Shown: piece after piece, positions 46,864 through 56,916 of the stretch
How positions within the stretch are numbered: the stretch's first letter is position 1
How the letters are laid out: the number at the start of each line of letters is the position of its first letter
Origin: Vibrio ponticus
Lineage (GTDB): Bacteria; Pseudomonadota; Gammaproteobacteria; Enterobacterales; Vibrionaceae
Length of the DNA stretch: 64,000 nucleotides
Direction: 5' to 3'
Assembly (NCBI RefSeq): GCF_009938225.1
Contig: NZ_AP019657.1
Location: 1,984,001 to 2,048,000 of the forward strand
The notes under the pieces: model-generated
What the model saw: only the letters and a program-made list of their open reading frames with translations
Told to the model about the DNA's origin: nothing
The model's database searches: none
Position numbers and translations under genes: made by a program

Positions 46864-47886
46864 TTACTGGTGTTTTTTTGCCATCGCAGCAAGCACTGGT
46901 ACCATATCTTTCAGTAACTCTTCTTCCACTGGTTTACCGTCTTTATCGGTTACGTTCACTGACGTACGGTTGCCTAAGTCACCTAATTGGAAAGTGTAGA
47001 CAATTGATCTAAGCTCAATCGGCTTCACACCCACTTCTTGCCAAAACTCATCGTTTGGTTCTGAGTATTTCGCTTTGATCGTACCTTGAGACTGGTTACG
47101 CTCCTCAATCTTGAAGCCCATTTCTGGCAAGATCTTAGGCATGCGAGCCCACAATACGTCATACGGAGAACGCGCAATGATCACCGGTAGGCCAGAGCGG
47201 TCAGTTCCCATTGAGATTGGGATCTGTTTAACCAATTCACTTGCCTTACGTTCCGCTTCTTGACGAATATCTAAGTCATAACGAGCAGTGAGCAAGTTTG
47301 CCATTAAAGCACTGTAACGCTCTTTGTTGGTATAAGTCGGTGACTGTTGATCATCACCTTGGCGCCAATCAATCAGAGCTAAACGAACAAATTGGCGACC
47401 ATTGCTAGCACCGCGAGTCAATTCATAACGCGCACTTAGCGGCGCTGCTTCATCTTCAGAAACCCAAGTAACCCACTCAGTTTCAATGCGTGACTCATTC
47501 GATTCACGTACTTTAACATCACGCTCTTTAATCATGGTTTGGGCTGTTTGCCAAACACGATCCGCCTCGTCTTGTCTTAGTAACCAGATCATCACATCGC
47601 CTTTGTCACGTTCGATTCGTGCACCAGGGATTAACTCAAGCACTTGCTGAGGTGGTCGAATGTCCACTTGATTACCGATACCACCACTAAAGTCACCTTG
47701 TGGGATTTGGTAGTTAGTATAAAAACGAGTTTCTGAACCAACAAGTGGCGTCCAGTTCTCAAGTGATGGTGTATTTAGATAATCGAAATCATTGTCAGCT
47801 TGACGGCGCTGTTCAGCCCCACCACTACATGCACTCAATACAAAAACAGCTAGTGAACTAACGACTAGCTGGGATGACAACTTCAT
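46864..47886 (-). CDS. bamC: Outer-membrane assembly lipoprotein BamC
   Basis: A 340-residue lipoprotein of the BAM complex that inserts beta-barrel proteins. Seen: the lipobox LSAC (Cys about residue 20) after a signal peptide MKLSSQLVVSSLAVFV, the lasso-like N-terminal SLENWTPLVG, and two helix-grip domains. The start is at MKLSSQL because TCAGGAGTTTCA lies just upstream; a longer in-frame start 7 codons earlier is less likely. It follows dapA by 53 bp, the standard dapA-bamC order. Confidence 0.93.
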   Translation of the reverse strand: MKLSSQLVVSSLAVFVLSACSGGAEQRRQADNDFDYLNTPSLENWTPLVGSETRFYTNYQIPQGDFSGGIGNQVDIRPPQQVLELIPGARIERDKGDVMIWLLRQDEADRVWQTAQTMIKERDVKVRESNESRIETEWVTWVSEDEAAPLSARYELTRGASNGRQFVRLALIDWRQGDDQQSPTYTNKERYSALMANLLTARYDLDIRQEAERKASELVKQIPISMGTDRSGLPVIIARSPYDVLWARMPKILPEMGFKIEERNQSQGTIKAKYSEPNDEFWQEVGVKPIELRSIVYTFQLGDLGNRTSVNVTDKDGKPVEEELLKDMVPVLAAMAKKHQ

Positions 47887-47939
47887 TGAAACTCCTGATA
47901 AATACATGCTGAAGCCATTGGCTTCAGCAATCCTTAAAT

Positions 47940-48818
47940 TTAGTTGATACCTGCATCTTTCAATGCTTGACGAACGATAGGTTGAGACGCTTCAGACAAC
48001 TCAGTGAGAGGTAAACGTAAACCACCGAACTCAATCAAACCCATTTGATGCGCAGCCCATTTAACTGGGATTGGACTTGATTCAACGAATAAATTTTTGT
48101 GAAGCGGCATCAAGCGTTGATTGATCAGCTCCGCTTCTTCGTAACGACCTTCCTTCGCCAAACGGAACATGGTTGCCATGTCTTCCGCGGCTAGGTTGTT
48201 AGTCACTGAAATTACACCGTGACCACCAAGGCGAACAAAATCGAGACCAGTCGCATCATCACCACTTAGTAAGATAAAATCTTCGCCACAAAGTTCACGA
48301 TGTTTTGCAATTCGGCTTAAATCACCAGTCGCATCTTTCAATGCCACGATATTTTCAATCTCAGCCAAACGAGCCACGGTTTCTGGTTGCAAATCGACCG
48401 CTGTACGACCTGGCACGTTATAAAGGATTTGCGGGATTTCACTCTCTTCAGCGATGGCTTTGTAGTGTTGGTACAAACCTTCTTGAGTTGGCTTGTTATA
48501 GTAAGGTGTAACACTCAAGCAACCTACGATACCCGAGTTGTTTAAAAGACGGCTAAATGTCACGCACTCGTGAGTGGCATTTGCGCCCGTACCAGCAATA
48601 ACCGGAATGCGGCCTTCGGCAAATTCAACGGTTTTATGTACGACCTTGACATGCTCTTCAATCGTCAACGTCGCAGACTCACCTGTTGTACCAACTGCAA
48701 CAATACCATCGCTGCCAGCTGCTACGTGAAAATCTACGAGTTTCTTCAGGCTAACGTAATCTACTTCGCCGTCTTGAGTAAATGGGGTAATAAGCGCTAC
48801 GATACTTCCTGAAAACAT
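47940..48818 (-). CDS. dapA: 4-hydroxy-tetrahydrodipicolinate synthase
   Basis: A 292-residue class I aldolase-fold enzyme condensing pyruvate with aspartate semialdehyde in the lysine and meso-diaminopimelate pathway. Seen: [22 protein letters not shown] (substrate motif), the [11 protein letters not shown] stretch (catalytic Tyr), and the Schiff-base Lys in [11 protein letters not shown]. Length equals E. coli DapA (292). The start was set at MFSGSIV; a longer upstream in-frame extension of 37 codons has no family support. Confidence 0.96.
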   Translation of the reverse strand: MFSGSIVALITPFTQDGEVDYVSLKKLVDFHVAAGSDGIVAVGTTGESATLTIEEHVKVVHKTVEFAEGRIPVIAGTGANATHECVTFSRLLNNSGIVGCLSVTPYYNKPTQEGLYQHYKAIAEESEIPQILYNVPGRTAVDLQPETVARLAEIENIVALKDATGDLSRIAKHRELCGEDFILLSGDDATGLDFVRLGGHGVISVTNNLAAEDMATMFRLAKEGRYEEAELINQRLMPLHKNLFVESSPIPVKWAAHQMGLIEFGGLRLPLTELSEASQPIVRQALKDAGIN

Positions 48819-49219
48819 GTCCTTCTCCGATAAATTGTGACTTTTTGCATGGTACTGTATCGAGACGAGCAAAGACAAGCTCTTAACCGCTCTAAACCCA
48901 TCTATTTGCACCAATATGCAGGTCAACATTCAGCAAAGCGACAGAATTAAGATCTAGGTCAAATTGTATTAAAACCGCTTATCAAAAGCCTTTTCACGAC
49001 ACCACTCCCTCAATATTAAGACGAACCGTCCAGAAATACGCCAAGTCACAGTCCTAATCTGCCATTATTGATGAATTACACAGCGAATTTCCGAGCCACT
49101 GAACATTTCATAAGCAAACACGAGTAAATGTGAATAAAGTGATCGAATGCACCATTTTCAGCAGCGACAACTATGCTAAAGTAATCAGTCAATAAGCTAA
49201 GCAAATTTGAAGTGATTGT
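48819..49219. other. Divergent promoter region between dapA and gcvR
   Basis: A 401-bp AT-rich gap with the promoters of dapA (leftward) and gcvR (rightward). A possible extended -10 (CTATGCTAAAG, near 49171-49181) precedes gcvR. I found no gene, RNA motif, repeat or clear operator. Confidence 0.5.
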
Positions 49220-49762
49220 ATGACTCAACATCTGGTACTAACTGCGGTTGGCAGTGACCGTCCTGGCATATGCAACCAAATAGTGCGTCTCGTTACGCAA
49301 TCAGGTTGTAACATCGTTGATAGCCGCATTGCGCTTTTTGGCAGTGAGTTTACTCTCATTATGCTTCTTTCAGGCAGCAATGGTGCAATTACTCGTGTTG
49401 AGACGACTCTGCCTCTGCTCGGGCAAGAGCAAAACCTGATCACTATGATGAAGCGCACGGCGAAACATGCTCTAGTCGACCATGCCTACACCATTGAAGC
49501 GTTTATTGAAGCAGACGATAAAGTCGGTTTAACGGAAAAATTCACCAACTTTTTTGCCGACAAGCAACTAGACCTATCGTCATTAAGTGCACAAACCATA
49601 GATAAAGATAAATTGGGCACTTTACACGACCAATTTCAGTTAACTTTAACTGCCTCTGTCGATTCAGAGTTTAATTTAATGCAGTTACAAGAAGAGTTTA
49701 CTGATCTTTGCCGCGAGCAAGACGTAAAAGGCTCACTGAATTTTATAAAGAACAGTCAATAA
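49220..49762 (+). CDS. gcvR: Glycine cleavage system repressor GcvR
   Basis: A 180-residue protein with two ACT-type domains (residues about 5-75 and 92-165). Seen: VLTAVGSDRPGICNQIVRLVTQSGCNIVDSRIALFGSEFTLIMLLSG and YTIEAFIEADDKVGLTEKFTNFFADKQLDLSSL. GcvR represses gcvTHP through GcvA, responding to glycine. It is 12 bp upstream of bcp, the E. coli order gcvR-bcp. The ribosome-binding site is weak. Confidence 0.94.
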   Translation: MTQHLVLTAVGSDRPGICNQIVRLVTQSGCNIVDSRIALFGSEFTLIMLLSGSNGAITRVETTLPLLGQEQNLITMMKRTAKHALVDHAYTIEAFIEADDKVGLTEKFTNFFADKQLDLSSLSAQTIDKDKLGTLHDQFQLTLTASVDSEFNLMQLQEEFTDLCREQDVKGSLNFIKNSQ

Positions 49763-49774
49763 AAAGGAATCTTC

Positions 49775-50242
49775 ATGAACACGCTGACAGCTGGCTCTCC
49801 AGCACCTGCCTTCTCTCTTCATGACCAAGACGGTAACCTAGTTAATCTCGCTGATTTTACTGGTAAAAAAGTACTTTTCTACTTTTACCCAAAAGCAATG
49901 ACCCCAGGTTGTACCGTTCAAGCTCAAGGTCTGCGTGACACTAAAGCGGAATTGGATGCTCATAACGTTGTGGTACTTGGCGTCAGTATTGACCCGGTAA
50001 AGCGTCTCGGTAAATTTATCGAGCGTGACAACCTAAACTTCACCCTACTGTCTGATGAAGATCATGCCGTTGCGGAACAGTTTGGTGTGTGGGGCGAGAA
50101 GAAGTTCATGGGCAAAGTGTACGATGGTTTGCACCGCATCAGCTTTTTGATTGATGAAAACGGTACGATTGAACACGTGTTCAATAAATTTAAGACCAAA
50201 GACCACCATGAAGTCGTGTTGAACTACCTGAATAACAAATAG
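49775..50242 (+). CDS. bcp: Thioredoxin-dependent thiol peroxidase (Bcp/PrxQ), single-cysteine form
   Basis: A 155-residue peroxiredoxin of the Bcp/PrxQ group that reduces hydrogen and organic peroxides. The peroxidatic cysteine is C46 in MTPGCTVQAQGLRD. The resolving cysteine found five residues later in E. coli Bcp is Gln51 here, and there is no other cysteine in the protein, so it should act as a 1-Cys type needing an external thiol. Length is normal (E. coli 156). It follows gcvR by 12 bp and is ended by a strong terminator. Confidence 0.95.
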   Translation: MNTLTAGSPAPAFSLHDQDGNLVNLADFTGKKVLFYFYPKAMTPGCTVQAQGLRDTKAELDAHNVVVLGVSIDPVKRLGKFIERDNLNFTLLSDEDHAVAEQFGVWGEKKFMGKVYDGLHRISFLIDENGTIEHVFNKFKTKDHHEVVLNYLNNK

Positions 50243-50260
50243 TTAAAAGACACATAGACA

Positions 50261-50287
50261 AAAACGCCAGCGATCGCTGGCGTTTTT
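50261..50287. terminator. Bidirectional terminator between bcp and the chemoreceptor gene
   Basis: AAAACGCCAGCG-AT-CGCTGGCGTTTTT with T tracts on both strands. Confidence 0.92.
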
Positions 50288-50301
50288 ATTTTATTCAGAG
50301 G

Positions 50302-52173
50302 CTAAACAATAAACTTATTCAGCAACTCGTCTTGTTTACGCACACTTTCCGTTTGGTGCAGCATTGCTTCACTTGTTTGCTGTGCTGATTCAGAGACTAA
50401 GGTTGAAAGATCTTTAATACGCACGGTATTGCTATTGATTTCTTCCGCGACCAAGCTCTGCTCTTCCGCTGCTGAGGCAATTTGCATGTTCATATCGGTA
50501 ATTCGTTGGATGATCGCTCGAATTGCCTGCAATGAATCATTCGCTTGCTGTGCTTTATCAACTGCAATATCAGCGGTTGACTTACTTTCACTCATCGCAG
50601 ATGAAACTGCACTTGCACCAGACTGAAGTTGCTCAATCATGCCACGAATTTCGGTAGTCGATTGCTGAGTGCGCTGAGCCAGTGTACGAACTTCATCTGC
50701 AACCACTGCAAATCCACGACCCGATTCACCTGCACGTGCAGCTTCGATTGCCGCATTCAACGCTAACAAGTTCGTTTGGTCTGCAATGTCGTTGATCACT
50801 TTAAGAATGGTTTCAATGTTATTCGTCGCAGAAGCTAAGCCCGCCACTTCTTCAACCGCTTGATCAACACGCATCGACAATTGACTGATCGCTTCGGTGG
50901 TATCGCTGACTACTACTGAACCTTGATCTGTTACGTATTCCGCTTCTTTAACCGCTTCCGCCGCGCCTTGAGCGTTGTTTGCCACATCCGCTGCCGTGAC
51001 CGACATTTCATGCATCGCAGTCGCTAGTTGCTCTAACTCTTCTAACTGGCTGCCTACTGCTTGTGTCGATTGCTGAGCACTCACATGAGACTGTTCGGTG
51101 CCAACTAAAATACTCGCACCAATCTCTTTCGATTGAATAATTTGCTGCTGTAGATTTTCGGTAAAGGTATTAAAGCCTTTCGCCAATTGAGCAAATTCAG
51201 CATCAGTATTGGTATCAAGACGTTTAGTTAGATCACCTTGACCTGACGCCACATCTTGAATCGCATCATTCAATTCATTGAGTGGACGCATCAAGAATTT
51301 AATCAGTAAAGATAAGCCTAGAATGCTTAGTACCAAAGCGATGATAACGGTAACGATCGTGCTGTTACGCATCTCATCGATAGTAGCCAAGACAATCGAC
51401 TCATCCAAAATCGAGCCGACATACCAACCTTCAGAAGCAACTTTAGTAAAACGGACTAGGTAGGATTTGCCATCTTGCTCAAAGCGTTGTTCACCCTCTT
51501 TCACCGTCACTTGTGGCAAATACTCCGCCAGTGACTTACCGTTGTTGTTTGCATCCGGGTGAGCGATCGTGGTGCCATCTTGAGCAACAATAAATAGGTA
51601 ACCCGCATCAAAAAGATTGGTTTGGTTGACCTTCTCTGCTAATGAAGTCAACTCCATGTCATAGAACACAACGCCAAGAAAATCACCGTTATCACGCATT
51701 GGCATCGCGATAGAAATCACCACTTTATTGGTTGAGGCGTCCACATAAGGGTCAGTCACAATCAGGCGACTTTGTGACTTAGCATCTTGGTACCATGGGC
51801 GCGTACGCGGATCAAAGCTAGAGTCCACTTCCCAAGCGTCGTCATTTTCAATCACATGACCATTCGACTCGTAACCCGCACCCACGACAATATACTCATT
51901 TTTCACTACTGGCGTTTCCAGTACTGAGGAGATATAAGCAGAATTGGTTGGATCTAACTCAATCATCTCAGTGGTTGCTTTAGCCAGCTTACGACTCGCT
52001 TCCATTTCAGAGCTGACTGCGCGACTGAGTTCTTGTTCAATCTCATTTAAACTGGTGCTGACTAAGCTCTCAACTTCTGCTTTCACTAACATTGACTGTT
52101 GTACTGACAGCAAAACCACAGTGATAAAAAGCAGCGCCGAAGAGGCGGCGACTATTTTCTGGCTGAACTTCAT
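50302..52173 (-). CDS. Methyl-accepting chemotaxis protein with a Cache-type sensor
   Basis: A 623-residue chemoreceptor. Order: N-terminal membrane helix (residues 6-27), a periplasmic dCache-type domain of about 250 residues ([11 protein letters not shown] and [14 protein letters not shown] landmarks near 118-160), a second membrane helix about 277-298, a HAMP domain ([24 protein letters not shown]), and a cytoplasmic signalling domain with the hairpin tip [24 protein letters not shown] near residue 485. It lacks a C-terminal NWETF-type CheR-tethering pentapeptide. Ligand unknown; the WY motif is frequent in amino-acid sensors. Confidence 0.93.
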   Translation of the reverse strand: MKFSQKIVAASSALLFITVVLLSVQQSMLVKAEVESLVSTSLNEIEQELSRAVSSEMEASRKLAKATTEMIELDPTNSAYISSVLETPVVKNEYIVVGAGYESNGHVIENDDAWEVDSSFDPRTRPWYQDAKSQSRLIVTDPYVDASTNKVVISIAMPMRDNGDFLGVVFYDMELTSLAEKVNQTNLFDAGYLFIVAQDGTTIAHPDANNNGKSLAEYLPQVTVKEGEQRFEQDGKSYLVRFTKVASEGWYVGSILDESIVLATIDEMRNSTIVTVIIALVLSILGLSLLIKFLMRPLNELNDAIQDVASGQGDLTKRLDTNTDAEFAQLAKGFNTFTENLQQQIIQSKEIGASILVGTEQSHVSAQQSTQAVGSQLEELEQLATAMHEMSVTAADVANNAQGAAEAVKEAEYVTDQGSVVVSDTTEAISQLSMRVDQAVEEVAGLASATNNIETILKVINDIADQTNLLALNAAIEAARAGESGRGFAVVADEVRTLAQRTQQSTTEIRGMIEQLQSGASAVSSAMSESKSTADIAVDKAQQANDSLQAIRAIIQRITDMNMQIASAAEEQSLVAEEINSNTVRIKDLSTLVSESAQQTSEAMLHQTESVRKQDELLNKFIV

Positions 52174-52308
52174 TTTTACCTCATAAAAAAAATCAGCAAT
52201 GCCAGCTATATCGGCTAGAAGTTGCTAAAGTTTATACCTAGATCACTAAGTTTTTTGTTACTAACCAAGAATTATATCCCAAATTATTGAATCGATTGCA
52301 TAAAAAAA

Positions 52309-52329
52309 GCTAACCTAAAAAGGTTAGCT
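52309..52329 (-). terminator. Terminator of the PerM-like gene
   Basis: AGCTAACCT-AAA-AGGTTAGCT, followed on the minus strand by TTTTTTTATGC. Confidence 0.85.
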
Positions 52330-52351
52330 CTACTATTTTGGGCTCAATATC

Positions 52352-53428
52352 TCATTCTGAAATTGAGGGGGCTTCGCTCTCATGGCTACTTGGTAATGCA
52401 TTCCATACCGCTTTGACCAAGGTTGCTAATGGGATAGCAAAAAACACGCCCCAGAATCCCCAAAGCCCGCCAAATACCAACACCGCGACGATAATCGCGA
52501 CTGGATGCAAATTCACCGCCTCTGAAAACAGTACCGGTACCAAAACGTTACCATCCAAGGCTTGGATAATGCCGTAAGCAATCAATAAGTAATAGAATTC
52601 AGGAGAGAGTCCCCATTGGAAAAGACCGACAATCGCAACGGGTACTGTCACCGCAGCTGCACCAATATAGGGGATCAGTACCGAAAGCCCTACTGCTACC
52701 GCTAGCAACACTGAATAACGCAGATCAAGAATCGCGAATGTCACGTAGCTCACGCCACCAACAATCAAGATCTCCATCACTTTACCGCGAATGTAGTTCG
52801 AGATCTGTTCATTCATCTCGTCCCAAACTTTGGTCGCCAACTTTCGGTTGCGTGGCAACATTCCACTCGCCATCGAAATCATTTCTTCTTTATCTTTCAA
52901 TAAGAAGAACACCAATAGTGGTACCAAAATCAAATAAACAGCGAGCGTCGCAAGACTGACTAGTGAAGCAAGTGAACCTTTAACCACACTTTCACCAACG
53001 CTAATCACTTGGTTCTTTGCATTAGTCACCAGCGACTCAACAATCTGAAAGTTTGCCAACTCTGGGTATTTTTCTGGTAGCTCAGCAATCACCTGCTGCA
53101 GCCCTGAATACATATTGGGAATATCGTTGATTAAGTTACCGACCTGAGTCCAGATGGTAGGTACTAACCCAAAGATGGCGACAATCGCCAAGGTAAAGAA
53201 GGTAAGAATAGCAAACACCACCGAAAGCGTGCGCGGAACGCCAAGCTTCGACAATTTAGCCACTGGCCATTCAAGTAAGTAAGCAAGTACAATTGCGACC
53301 AGTAACGGCGCAATCAAATTGCCAAAAAAGTAGATAGTAATAAAGCCAAAGAAAAGGATTGCTACTAAGCTGACTGCGTGTGGGTCGGAAAAACGTCGCT
53401 TATACCAGCGACTCACCATTTCTAACAT
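52352..53428 (-). CDS. AI-2E family transporter (PerM-like)
   Basis: A 358-residue membrane protein of the AI-2E/PerM family with about eight hydrophobic segments. The LLVFFLLKDKEEMISMASGMLPRNRKLATKVWDEMNEQISNYIRGK stretch and VLIPYIGAAAVTVPVAIVGL are typical. The family name comes from a reported autoinducer-2 exporter, but most members are uncharacterised. Its start overlaps the tusA-like stop by 7 bp (ATG at 53428, chosen over a later in-frame ATG at 53419). The overlap suggests translational coupling. Confidence 0.87.
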   Translation of the reverse strand: MLEMVSRWYKRRFSDPHAVSLVAILFFGFITIYFFGNLIAPLLVAIVLAYLLEWPVAKLSKLGVPRTLSVVFAILTFFTLAIVAIFGLVPTIWTQVGNLINDIPNMYSGLQQVIAELPEKYPELANFQIVESLVTNAKNQVISVGESVVKGSLASLVSLATLAVYLILVPLLVFFLLKDKEEMISMASGMLPRNRKLATKVWDEMNEQISNYIRGKVMEILIVGGVSYVTFAILDLRYSVLLAVAVGLSVLIPYIGAAAVTVPVAIVGLFQWGLSPEFYYLLIAYGIIQALDGNVLVPVLFSEAVNLHPVAIIVAVLVFGGLWGFWGVFFAIPLATLVKAVWNALPSSHESEAPSISE

Positions 53429-53652
53429 CTTGGAAGCTTCCCTCTAGTCACGTTCAAAGAGTAATAGTTGCTATTCTGAGTCGACTCAACTTCAAATGAA
53501 TTTCGCTGTAAAAAGCTGATTATGTCTGATTTAGAGCTCGGATCCGCGATTAAAATCGTCAACGTATCCCCTTGTTCCAACTCAACGGCGCGACGTTTCG
53601 CTAGCAGTAAAGACATAGGGCAGCGCTGATCTCTTAAATCTAAATCTTTCAT
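53422..53652 (-). CDS. TusA-family sulfurtransferase-like protein
   Basis: A 76-residue TusA/SirA-like protein. The core LDLRDQRCPMSLLLAKRRAVELEQGDTLTILIADPSSKSDIISFLQRNSFEVES matches the fold, with the active Cys at residue 11 in RCPMSL. The canonical CPxP is here CPMS, so the second proline is lost. A second cysteine is the last residue. TusA proteins relay sulfur; this variant's acceptor is unknown. It overlaps the PerM-like gene by 7 bp and shares its operon. Confidence 0.82.
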   Translation of the reverse strand: MKDLDLRDQRCPMSLLLAKRRAVELEQGDTLTILIADPSSKSDIISFLQRNSFEVESTQNSNYYSLNVTRGKLPRC

Positions 53653-53945
53653 TTAACAATCAAAGCCGAATAAATACTATTAACGTGCCATTGTATACTT
53701 AACCGCTTAAAATTGCTCGCCCTGTCGAGACTGCACAAAAAGCAAGCAAACTAACATGATGAATGTGCCGTTATCCGCGAACTTTATTTGCTTTGAAACC
53801 CTTGCGCCAATAAAGTGTCTATAAGTTTGTAGCTAAACAGGCAAAAACGCTTTGTTAAGCAACGTTAGACACTATCTATGGATTGTAAATTAATGACAGC
53901 GTTTAACGCGACGATGTCATATCAATAGGAACCAAACTGCTAGCT

Positions 53946-55403
53946 ATGTTTAAACAGACACGTTCGCTCATTGCCTTGTGCATCGCGACCACACTGAGCA
54001 TTCCTTCAGCCCCAACGCTGGCAAACACTATTGACTTGCCGGATATCGGAACGGCCGCCAGTAGCACCCTAACGATCGACCAAGAGCGCCAATATGGCGA
54101 TGCCTACATGCGTATGCTGCGTAATCGCGCGCCAATCATCAATGACCCGGTACTCAATGAATACATCGACAGCTTAGGCCATCGATTGGTTGCTAATGCC
54201 GATGATGTAAAAACACCCTTTACTTTCTTTATGATTCGCGACCGTAATATTAACGCCTTTGCATTCTTTGGCGGTTACATCGCTTTGCATTCAGGTCTGT
54301 TCTTACACGCGAAAACAGAAAGTGAATTAGCATCCGTTATGGCGCACGAAATTGCGCACGTAACACAACGCCACCTCGCACGCAGTATGGAAGAGCAAGC
54401 ACGTCGCTCTCCTGTGACGATGGCTGCACTCGCTGGTGCCCTTCTGCTCGCCATTGCAGCGCCAGAAGCCGGAATGGCCGCCATCACTGCCACTACCGCT
54501 GGCAATATGCAGGGACAGATCAACTACACCCGAAGTAATGAAAAAGAAGCGGATCGATTTGGTATTGCAACCTTATCTAAAGCCGGTTTTGATGTGGATG
54601 CTATGCCAAGATTTTTTAGCCGTTTGGCCGAAGAGTATCGCTACGCCACAACGCTCCCGCCGATGCTATTGACTCACCCATTACCACAAGATCGTATTAC
54701 TGATACTCGATCGCGTGCACAAACTTATCCAGCAAGACGAGTGAATCCCTCTCTGGATTACCATTTAGCACGAGCACGTATTGTGGCGCGTTATGCGGGA
54801 ATAAAATCAGAAGCCGCTCTAGATTGGCTCAATCGCGGTGAAAAGAAAGCAACACCCGATATGAAACCTGCAATGCAATACGGTCGCGCCTTGGTTTACT
54901 TAGATAACAACCAACTTGATAAAGCCGCCCCTATCTTGCAAAAGCTGTATCAGCAAGATAGCAACAATCGCTTTTACCTTGATGCTCTCAGCGATCTCTA
55001 TATCGCGCAAAAGCGACCGGAAAAAGCGACGGCAATGCTAGATAAGGCATTAAAGTCTGAACCTGATAACCCAGTTCTGATGATTAACTACGCCAATAGC
55101 TTATTAGCACAGGATAAGTTGTCTCAAGCGATACGGGTCTTACAGCGCTACACGCACCAAAATAGCCAGGATATAAATGGTTGGAGCCTACTTTCTGAAG
55201 CTAATATCAAACAGGGTAACAGCCAAGAAGATCTTGCGGCGCGGGCAGAAATTTTTGCCTTAAAGGCAAACTGGAACAAAGCGATACAGTATTATACTCA
55301 GGCAAGCCAAATGGCTGAGTTAGGAAGCTTAGAACAAGCAAGATACGACGCGCGCATTGACCAACTGATGGTGCAACGTGATCGTTTCTTAGCATTACAA
55401 TAA
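53946..55403 (+). CDS. bepA: Beta-barrel assembly-enhancing protease BepA
   Basis: A 485-residue periplasmic zinc metalloprotease-chaperone that helps outer-membrane protein maturation, especially LptD. Seen: a signal peptide (residues 1-27, cleavage after TLA), the zinc motif HEIAHVTQRH (about residues 136-145) with downstream EKEADRFG (Glu ligand, about 199), and C-terminal TPR repeats from about residue 305. Length matches E. coli YfgC (487). It is 15 bp upstream of the arsC-like gene, as in E. coli (yfgC-yfgD). Confidence 0.94.
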   Translation: MFKQTRSLIALCIATTLSIPSAPTLANTIDLPDIGTAASSTLTIDQERQYGDAYMRMLRNRAPIINDPVLNEYIDSLGHRLVANADDVKTPFTFFMIRDRNINAFAFFGGYIALHSGLFLHAKTESELASVMAHEIAHVTQRHLARSMEEQARRSPVTMAALAGALLLAIAAPEAGMAAITATTAGNMQGQINYTRSNEKEADRFGIATLSKAGFDVDAMPRFFSRLAEEYRYATTLPPMLLTHPLPQDRITDTRSRAQTYPARRVNPSLDYHLARARIVARYAGIKSEAALDWLNRGEKKATPDMKPAMQYGRALVYLDNNQLDKAAPILQKLYQQDSNNRFYLDALSDLYIAQKRPEKATAMLDKALKSEPDNPVLMINYANSLLAQDKLSQAIRVLQRYTHQNSQDINGWSLLSEANIKQGNSQEDLAARAEIFALKANWNKAIQYYTQASQMAELGSLEQARYDARIDQLMVQRDRFLALQ

Positions 55404-55418
55404 GAAAGGAGACAGAAA

Positions 55419-56335
<917 letters not shown>

Positions 56336-56337
56336 TT

Positions 56338-56787
56338 ATGTCCGACGCACAACCCGATCGCCTACTACAAGATATGCAGCCTACAACCAAAGCTTATCGA
56401 CTATTAGCATTGGGGGCGAACCTAGGGCTACTGGCTTGGGTGGCTATTTGGCAAATCTATTTGTCTCCCCATCCACATATCAGCAGTACCACCCTAGCGA
56501 TAGCTTGGTGTATTCCTCTGCTGTTACCGTTACCTGGTATCTTAGCCGGAAAACCCTACACTCATGCTTGGGCAAACTTTGTCTTGATGCTCTATTTCCT
56601 ACACGCCTTAACCATTATTTATGTTGATGGCGGTGAACGTATGCTAGCAGTGGTTGAATTACTCCTAACCAGTGCCGCTTTTGCTGGCAATATTCTCTAT
56701 GCCCGTACACGCGGAAAAGAACTAGGTATGAAGTTAACGCGTTTGTCGGAAGTCGAAAAGAAAGAGCGCGCTCGTTTTGAAAAGTAG
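56338..56787 (+). CDS. DUF2069 family membrane protein
   Basis: A 149-residue small inner-membrane protein with about four hydrophobic segments (residues 20-40, 51-68, 73-95, 100-120) and the conserved HAWANFVLMLYFLHALTIIYVDGGERM stretch of DUF2069. The ATG at 56338 has AAGGAG nine bases upstream; the GTG two codons earlier is not needed. Function unknown. Its transcript would have ended at the palindrome now occupied by the IS4 copy. Confidence 0.88.
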   Translation: MSDAQPDRLLQDMQPTTKAYRLLALGANLGLLAWVAIWQIYLSPHPHISSTTLAIAWCIPLLLPLPGILAGKPYTHAWANFVLMLYFLHALTIIYVDGGERMLAVVELLLTSAAFAGNILYARTRGKELGMKLTRLSEVEKKERARFEK

Positions 56788-56809
56788 CGTCACCGAAAAG
56801 CAAAAAGGT

Positions 56810-56822
56810 CTAGCAGTGCTAG
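56810..56822 (+). repeat. Left target-site duplication of the IS4 element
   Basis: CTAGCAGTGCTAG (13 bp) directly before the left end; the same 13 bp follow the right end at 58258-58270. The TSD is itself a palindrome, part of a former terminator. Confidence 0.92.
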
Positions 56823-56881
56823 TAATGCCGATCAGTTAAGAAATTTGTGAGATCATTTGACCGATCCTCAAAAGGCTTCAA

Positions 56882-56916
56882 AATCCGATATTAGGAAACT
56901 AATATCGGATTTTTTT
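56882..56916 (+). terminator. Hairpin over the transposase start of IS4
   Basis: A perfect 13-bp stem (56882-56894 with 56899-56911) with a GAAA loop, then seven T residues ending at 56916, right before ATG 56917. It hides the only Shine-Dalgarno-like GGA (56907-56909) and looks like a rho-independent terminator, so it should reduce transposase expression from outside transcripts. Confidence 0.85.

Noticed and set aside
52352..53428. Autoinducer-2 exporter as part of the quorum-sensing circuit in this window
   Set aside because: The AI-2E label is a family name; the gene is 22 kb from luxO in a bepA/tusA context and nothing ties it to signalling.
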